Part shown: positions 1 to 3,115 of the stretch, piece by piece | How the letters are laid out: every line of letters starts with the position of its first letter | Numbering within the stretch: position 1 is the first letter of the stretch | Assembly (NCBI GenBank): GCA_023144115.1 | Contig: JAGLGH010000108.1 | Coordinates: 1 to 5,829 of the forward strand | Direction: 5' to 3' | DNA: 5,829 nt | Source: Nanobdellota archaeon | GTDB taxonomy: Archaea; Nanobdellota; Nanobdellia; Woesearchaeales; JAGLGH01 | Notes under the pieces: generated by a model | The model's input: the letters and a program-made list of their open reading frames with translations, nothing else | The model's database searches: none | What the model was told of the DNA's origin: nothing | Translations under genes and position numbers: made by a program

Positions 1-600
1 GATAACCCAATGATTGGCTGGCGCGGCGCTTCAAGATATTACAAGCCAGGCTACAGAGATGCATTTGCGCTTGAATGCAAGGCAATGAAAAAAGTAAGAG
101 AAGAGATGGGCCTCACCAATGTCAAGCTGATGATACCTTTCTGCAGGACTGTTGAAGAAGGAAAAAAAGTCCTTAAGGAAATGGAAAAACAAGACCTCAA
201 AAGAGGAAAAAATGGATTAGAAGTCTATGTTATGTGCGAGATACCCTCCAATGTAATACTTGCTGACGAATTCAGCAAAATATTTGACGGCTTTAGCATT
301 GGCTCAAATGACCTGACTCAGCTAACTCTTGGACTTGACAGGGATTCTGAGATTGTATCAGATATCTATGATGAAAGAAATGCTGCTGTAAAAGAAATGA
401 TTAGCATGGTCATCAAAAAAGCAAAAGCAAATAAAAGAAAGATAGGAATCTGCGGCCAGGCACCAAGTGATTATCCTGAATTTGCTCAGTTCCTTGTAGA
501 ATGCGGAATAGACTCAATCAGCCTTAATCCTGATACTGTAGTCAAGACAACACTCAAGATTGCAGAAAAGGAAAAAAAGCTTGGGATAAAGGTAAAATAA
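1..600 (+). CDS. ppsA: Phosphoenolpyruvate synthase, C-terminal part (5'-truncated by window edge)
   Basis: This is the PEP/pyruvate-binding TIM-barrel end of phosphoenolpyruvate synthase, which makes PEP from pyruvate and ATP (giving AMP and phosphate) in the cytoplasm for gluconeogenesis. The frame is open from base 1, giving 199 residues; about three quarters of a usual protein of roughly 800 residues lies to the left of the window. The first residues, [13 protein letters not shown], match the family's NPM(L/I)G(F/W)RG block with the substrate-binding Arg (R8). VMCEIPSN supplies the metal-ligand Glu (E80), GSNDLTQ supplies the Asp (D104), and GICGQAPSD carries the catalytic Cys (C151). The SLNPDTV signature lies near the end. 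I prefer PEP synthase over pyruvate phosphate dikinase because GQAPSD and SLNPDTVV follow PpsA usage. The stop is TAA at 598-600. All visible catalytic residues are present, so this end looks functional. Base composition is higher in G+C than the next two genes. Confidence 0.95.
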   Translation, partial: DNPMIGWRGASRYYKPGYRDAFALECKAMKKVREEMGLTNVKLMIPFCRTVEEGKKVLKEMEKQDLKRGKNGLEVYVMCEIPSNVILADEFSKIFDGFSIGSNDLTQLTLGLDRDSEIVSDIYDERNAAVKEMISMVIKKAKANKRKIGICGQAPSDYPEFAQFLVECGIDSISLNPDTVVKTTLKIAEKEKKLGIKVK

Positions 601-633
601 GGATTTCCAGAAGGAATGGAAAGGTAATCCTTA
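598..633 (+). other. Weak stem-loop after ppsA
   Basis: TAAGGATT (598-605) pairs perfectly with AATCCTTA (626-633) around a 20-nt loop, and the left arm includes the ppsA stop codon. A second, overlapping pairing, TTTCC (604-608) with GGAAA (618-622), is possible. There is no T-run after the stem and the stem is AT-rich, so it is a poor terminator candidate. It may be chance or a 3'-end processing element. Confidence 0.25.
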
Positions 634-658
634 AAGTTCCCATTCTCAATGGAAACCG

Positions 659-667
659 TTATAAATA
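659..667 (+). promoter_or_regulatory. TATA-like box of the upstream promoter-like copy
   Basis: TTATAAATA has the look of an archaeal TATA box. It is followed by the first copy of the dyad repeat in the same order as in the real ATPase promoter, with five extra bases (AACAT) between box and repeat. A start about 27 bp downstream would fall near base 690, inside the repeat, where there is no start codon in a useful frame. It may be a vestigial promoter, or an upstream promoter giving the ATPase mRNA a leader of about 85 nt. Confidence 0.35.
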
Positions 668-672
668 GAACA

Positions 673-709
673 TTTCAAGTATAAATATAATATTCTTACT
701 TGAAACTTT
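673..709 (+). repeat. Promoter-proximal dyad repeat, copy 1
   Basis: Bases 674-709 match 752-787 at 31 of 36 positions by hand alignment, an offset of 78 bp. Copy 1 is also a long inverted repeat: TTTCAAGTA (673-681) and TACTTGAAA (697-705) are exact 9-bp arms around 15 AT-rich bases. A smaller dyad, ATTT-CAAGTAT-AAAT (672-686), lies inside it. The similarity continues through the stretch that encodes the first codons of the ATPase in copy 2, but here the ATG is replaced. The copy is therefore either an upstream operator or the decayed 5' end of a related gene. Confidence 0.6.
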
Positions 710-742
710 AATAAATGTACTAAGCCCCGGGTCTCCAAAAGA

Positions 743-750
743 TTTAAATA
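743..750 (+). promoter_or_regulatory. TATA box of the ATPase-Fic operon
   Basis: TTTAAATA is preceded by an A-rich stretch (737-742) that could serve as the BRE. Its centre is about 27 bp before the A of the ATG at 774, which is the usual archaeal TATA-to-start distance. Transcription would then begin at or next to the start codon, giving a leaderless mRNA. No Shine-Dalgarno-like sequence lies before the ATG, which agrees with this. Confidence 0.55.
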
Positions 751-787
751 GTTCAAGTATAACTATAATATTTATGGTTGAAACTTT
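751..787 (+). repeat. Promoter-proximal dyad repeat, copy 2, overlapping the ATPase start
   Basis: This is the second copy of the repeat at 673-709. It contains a 6-bp inverted repeat with a 7-base spacer, ATAGTT (748-753), CAAGTAT, AACTAT (761-766), and an outer TTCAA (752-756) / TTGAA (778-782) pair. It runs from the 3' edge of the TATA box across the presumed transcription start and into the first codons of the ATPase. A protein bound here would block initiation, so an operator, perhaps for autoregulation, is the simplest reading. That role is inference. Confidence 0.55.
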
Positions 788-2147
788 TGTCAATAGGGAA
801 AAAGAACTGGCTATGTTAAGAGAAGAGATGCACAAAGGCAGAGCATCTCTAATCGTGATATATGGCAGAAGAAGAGTTGGAAAAACAGAATTAGTTAAAA
901 AAATCATTAAAAAAGATACAATATATATCTATATTCCCAACCAATCAAAAGAGTCATTATATTCTTTTCTTGCAGAGGCATTATACCAGCAGAACAAAGA
1001 TCCAATGCTCATAGATTTTAAATTTAAAAATCTTAACCAGTTTTTTGAGTATTTGAAAAACAAGGGCTATAAAGAAATAATACTTGATGAATTTCAGAGA
1101 CTCGAAAGGGAAAAAGGGTCTTTATCTATTCTTCAACATCACTGGGATGAGCATTTCTCAAAGAACAAGGTAAAGATTATACTATTGGGATCTTCAATCT
1201 CAATGACACAAAAACTCATTTTAAGCTACAATGGTCCTCTTTTTGGACGACGAACACTTGAAATGTTCATAGAGCCATTTGATTTAAAAGGAGTTATGCA
1301 ATGGTTCAAAAATTATGACATTAAAGATATTATTAGGATTTATTCTGTATTTGGAGGAACCCCTGCATATCTGCAGCATTATGACACTTCTTTAAGCCTT
1401 ATACATAATATTGAACACAATATATTGACAAAAGGAAAACTTCTCTATAATGAAGTAGAGCAGCTATTGAACATTGAAACAAGAGAGCCAGGGACATACC
1501 TTAATATCTTAAAGCAAATTTCGCTTGGGAAGACTAGATTAAATGATTTATTCAATAAGACAGGTATTGAAAGAACAAAACTCTCATTTTACCTTAATGT
1601 ACTGCAGAAAGACTTGACATTAATTAAAAAGCAATGTCCAATAACAGAAGACCCTATCAAATCCAAAAAGGGTATCTATATGCTTGATGACCCTTATTTC
1701 ATATTCTGGTTAAGATTTGTTTTCAGAAATATATCTAATGTGGAAGAAGGAAGAATAGGCAATGTAATAGATATTATCAATAGAGATATTGATAAACATA
1801 TAGGACTTATTTTTGAAAACATCTGCAAGAATACGCTTAAAAAAACCAATGCTCCTTTTAATTTTGAAAAAATTGGCAGATGGTGGGATAAAGAAAAGGA
1901 AATAGACATTGCAGCATTAAATGAAAAGACAAAAGAAATTATTTTCTGCGAATGCAAATGGAAGGACAATATTGACGCTGAAAAGATATTAGTAGAATTA
2001 AAAGAAAAAACAAAATCAGTCAAGTGGAATAATGAGATCAGAAAAGAATATTATGCAATATTCGCAAAATCATTCAAGAAAAAAATCAAGAATCAAAACA
2101 TCCAACTATTTGATTTGAAGGATATTCAAAATATTATCAAGACATAA
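774..2147 (+). CDS. Archaeal ATPase (ATPase_2 domain + DUF234 nuclease-like C-terminus)
   Basis: This 457-residue protein belongs to the archaeal STAND/AAA-like ATPase family. It opens with FVNREKEL (5-12), then Walker A GRRRVGKT (31-38) and Walker B IILDEF (102-107, D105/E106). A sensor-like strand ILLGSS follows near 136-141, then PLFGRRT and FGGTPAYL (193-200), both typical of the family. A winged-helix-like segment spans about 240-295. The C-terminus matches DUF234: GRWW (368-371), EID (376-378) and ECK (393-395) give the D-(x)n-ExK pattern of PD-(D/E)XK nucleases, with the candidate catalytic residues intact. Length is normal for the family. The start at 774 puts FVNREKEL at the N-terminus as in relatives and fits the TATA spacing. 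The family's role is poorly known; many members occur as mobile-looking, lineage-specific paralogues. ATP binding is well supported, but nuclease activity is only predicted. The gene is AT-rich compared with ppsA and aglB and probably shares a transcript with the Fic gene. Confidence 0.93.
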   Translation: MVETFVNREKELAMLREEMHKGRASLIVIYGRRRVGKTELVKKIIKKDTIYIYIPNQSKESLYSFLAEALYQQNKDPMLIDFKFKNLNQFFEYLKNKGYKEIILDEFQRLEREKGSLSILQHHWDEHFSKNKVKIILLGSSISMTQKLILSYNGPLFGRRTLEMFIEPFDLKGVMQWFKNYDIKDIIRIYSVFGGTPAYLQHYDTSLSLIHNIEHNILTKGKLLYNEVEQLLNIETREPGTYLNILKQISLGKTRLNDLFNKTGIERTKLSFYLNVLQKDLTLIKKQCPITEDPIKSKKGIYMLDDPYFIFWLRFVFRNISNVEEGRIGNVIDIINRDIDKHIGLIFENICKNTLKKTNAPFNFEKIGRWWDKEKEIDIAALNEKTKEIIFCECKWKDNIDAEKILVELKEKTKSVKWNNEIRKEYYAIFAKSFKKKIKNQNIQLFDLKDIQNIIKT

Positions 2148-2165
2148 TTCCAATGAGATAAAAAA

Positions 2166-3035
2166 ATGGGCAAAGAAAAATTAGGCAAAGAATGGAGTTT
2201 ACCTGCCAGTTACAGCATAGAATTGGAAAAATTTATAGCACTGGTGAATAAACATAAAAGAAGCTCTAAAAATCTAAAATATTCTTTAAACGAAATCCTG
2301 GAAACAACAGAGCTAAAAGAAATACAAATTCCTGAATTAGCAAAAATAGATCAGACAAGCTTATTATCTGAAAAAGAATGGCTCAAGTTCTCAGAAACAT
2401 TTACATATAATACAAATATGATTGAAGGAGCATCTATCTCGAAAAGGCAAGTAAGTGGAATATTAAGGAACGACAAATTGCCGGCAAACATTGAAGAATG
2501 GGAGATTCATGAAACATATGGCGTTGCAGATGCGCTAAAATACTTAAGAGATACCAGATCCCACTTTTCCCTGAAATTAGTAACAGATTTACATAACATT
2601 GTATTTAAGAATTCAAAATCATTTGCAGGAAAATTAAGAAGCAAAGGAATTGAGGTTGTTATCAAAAATGAGCAGGGAAATATTATCCACAAGGGTGCGC
2701 CATCTAAAAAAGTAATCCAATTACTACAAGAAACAAAACAGTGGTATAATATAAACAAAGACAAGTATAACCCTTTAGTATTAACTGCTGTCATTCACAA
2801 CCAGTTTGAGAATATCCACCCTTTTCAGGATGGTAACGGAAGGATAGGAAGATTATTATTGAACAACATTCTCATGAAACATGATCTTGCGCCTGTTAAT
2901 ATAGAATATACAAGAAGAACTGAATACTACAGCGCGCTTAAGCAGTATCAGGATTATGGAGAAATTCAGCCAATGATTGAACTAATCCAAAAGGGATATA
3001 ACCCTGATAAAACTTTTGTTTTAAAATCTGATTGA
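2166..3035 (+). CDS. Fic family protein, class II (predicted protein AMP-transferase)
   Basis: Fic proteins usually transfer AMP from ATP to a hydroxyl side chain of a target protein. This 289-residue protein has a helical N-terminal region (about 1-95), then the Fic core. The active-site motif HPFQDGNGRIGR (218-229) is complete: catalytic H218, acidic D222 for metal, the GNGR phosphate loop, and R229. The inhibitory motif (S/T)xxxE(G/N) appears as TNMIEG (83-88) before the core, which defines class II. E87 would pair with R229 and hold the enzyme off until relieved. A likely target-binding flap is the beta-hairpin around IEVVIKNEQGNIIHKGAP (about 160-177). There is no C-terminal winged helix, which some Fic proteins carry. 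The ATG lies 18 nt after the ATPase stop with only a weak GAG-like ribosome site, so co-transcription is likely. The target is unknown. The gene shares the low G+C of the ATPase gene. Confidence 0.93.
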   Translation: MGKEKLGKEWSLPASYSIELEKFIALVNKHKRSSKNLKYSLNEILETTELKEIQIPELAKIDQTSLLSEKEWLKFSETFTYNTNMIEGASISKRQVSGILRNDKLPANIEEWEIHETYGVADALKYLRDTRSHFSLKLVTDLHNIVFKNSKSFAGKLRSKGIEVVIKNEQGNIIHKGAPSKKVIQLLQETKQWYNINKDKYNPLVLTAVIHNQFENIHPFQDGNGRIGRLLLNNILMKHDLAPVNIEYTRRTEYYSALKQYQDYGEIQPMIELIQKGYNPDKTFVLKSD

Positions 3036-3059
3036 AAAGTTCAAAAATTAAACCACAAA

Positions 3060-3070
3060 CTATTTAAAAA
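3060..3070 (+). promoter_or_regulatory. TATA-like box upstream of aglB
   Basis: CTATTTAAAAA lies 25 nt after the Fic stop codon, preceded by an A-rich stretch. A start about 25-27 bp downstream would fall near 3088-3092 and give a short leader containing the ribosome binding site at 3102-3108. It suggests aglB has its own promoter instead of relying on the ATPase-Fic transcript. The region is generally AT-rich, so a chance match is possible. Confidence 0.45.
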
Positions 3071-3081
3071 GCAAGTACTTT

Positions 3082-3091
3082 TCCTTAAGGA
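3082..3091 (+). promoter_or_regulatory. 10-bp perfect palindrome at the presumed aglB transcription start
   Basis: TCCTTAAGGA is its own reverse complement and sits about 25 bp downstream of the TATA-like box, where transcription should start. It could be a small operator. A single palindrome of this length is weak evidence alone. Confidence 0.3.
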
Positions 3092-3101
3092 TATTCTAAT
3101 T

Positions 3102-3108
3102 GAGGGGG
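3102..3108 (+). promoter_or_regulatory. Ribosome binding site of aglB
   Basis: GAGGGGG lies 7 nt before the ATG at 3116 and can pair with the 3' end of 16S rRNA. It fixes the aglB start. The in-frame TGA at 3101-3103 rules out any start further upstream. The ATPase gene lacks such a site, so the two transcripts seem to use different initiation modes. Confidence 0.75.
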
Positions 3109-3115
3109 AAGAATA

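Noticed and set aside
598..655. Rho-independent-style terminator after ppsA
   Set aside because: Hairpins exist but are AT-rich and no T-run follows, so I list only a weak stem-loop.
721..751. Possible tRNA fragment, because the reverse complement contains GGAGACCCGGGG
   Set aside because: No acceptor, D or anticodon arm can be built around it, and the T-arm consensus is missing.
601..787. CRISPR array
   Set aside because: Only two imperfect copies with no regular spacer; the repeats are tied to a promoter and start codon.
659..907. Minus-strand open frame of 82 codons over the repeat region
   Set aside because: It overlaps the ATPase promoter and first 130 bases, has no ribosome site, and its repeated segment simply reflects the duplicated promoter DNA.
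1694..2023. Minus-strand open frame inside the ATPase gene
   Set aside because: Shadow of the real gene: Phe/Ser-rich composition is the antisense of Lys/Glu-rich codons, and there is no recognisable domain.
2507..2794. Minus-strand open frame inside the Fic gene
   Set aside because: Lies fully within a gene with clear motifs on the other strand and resembles no known family.
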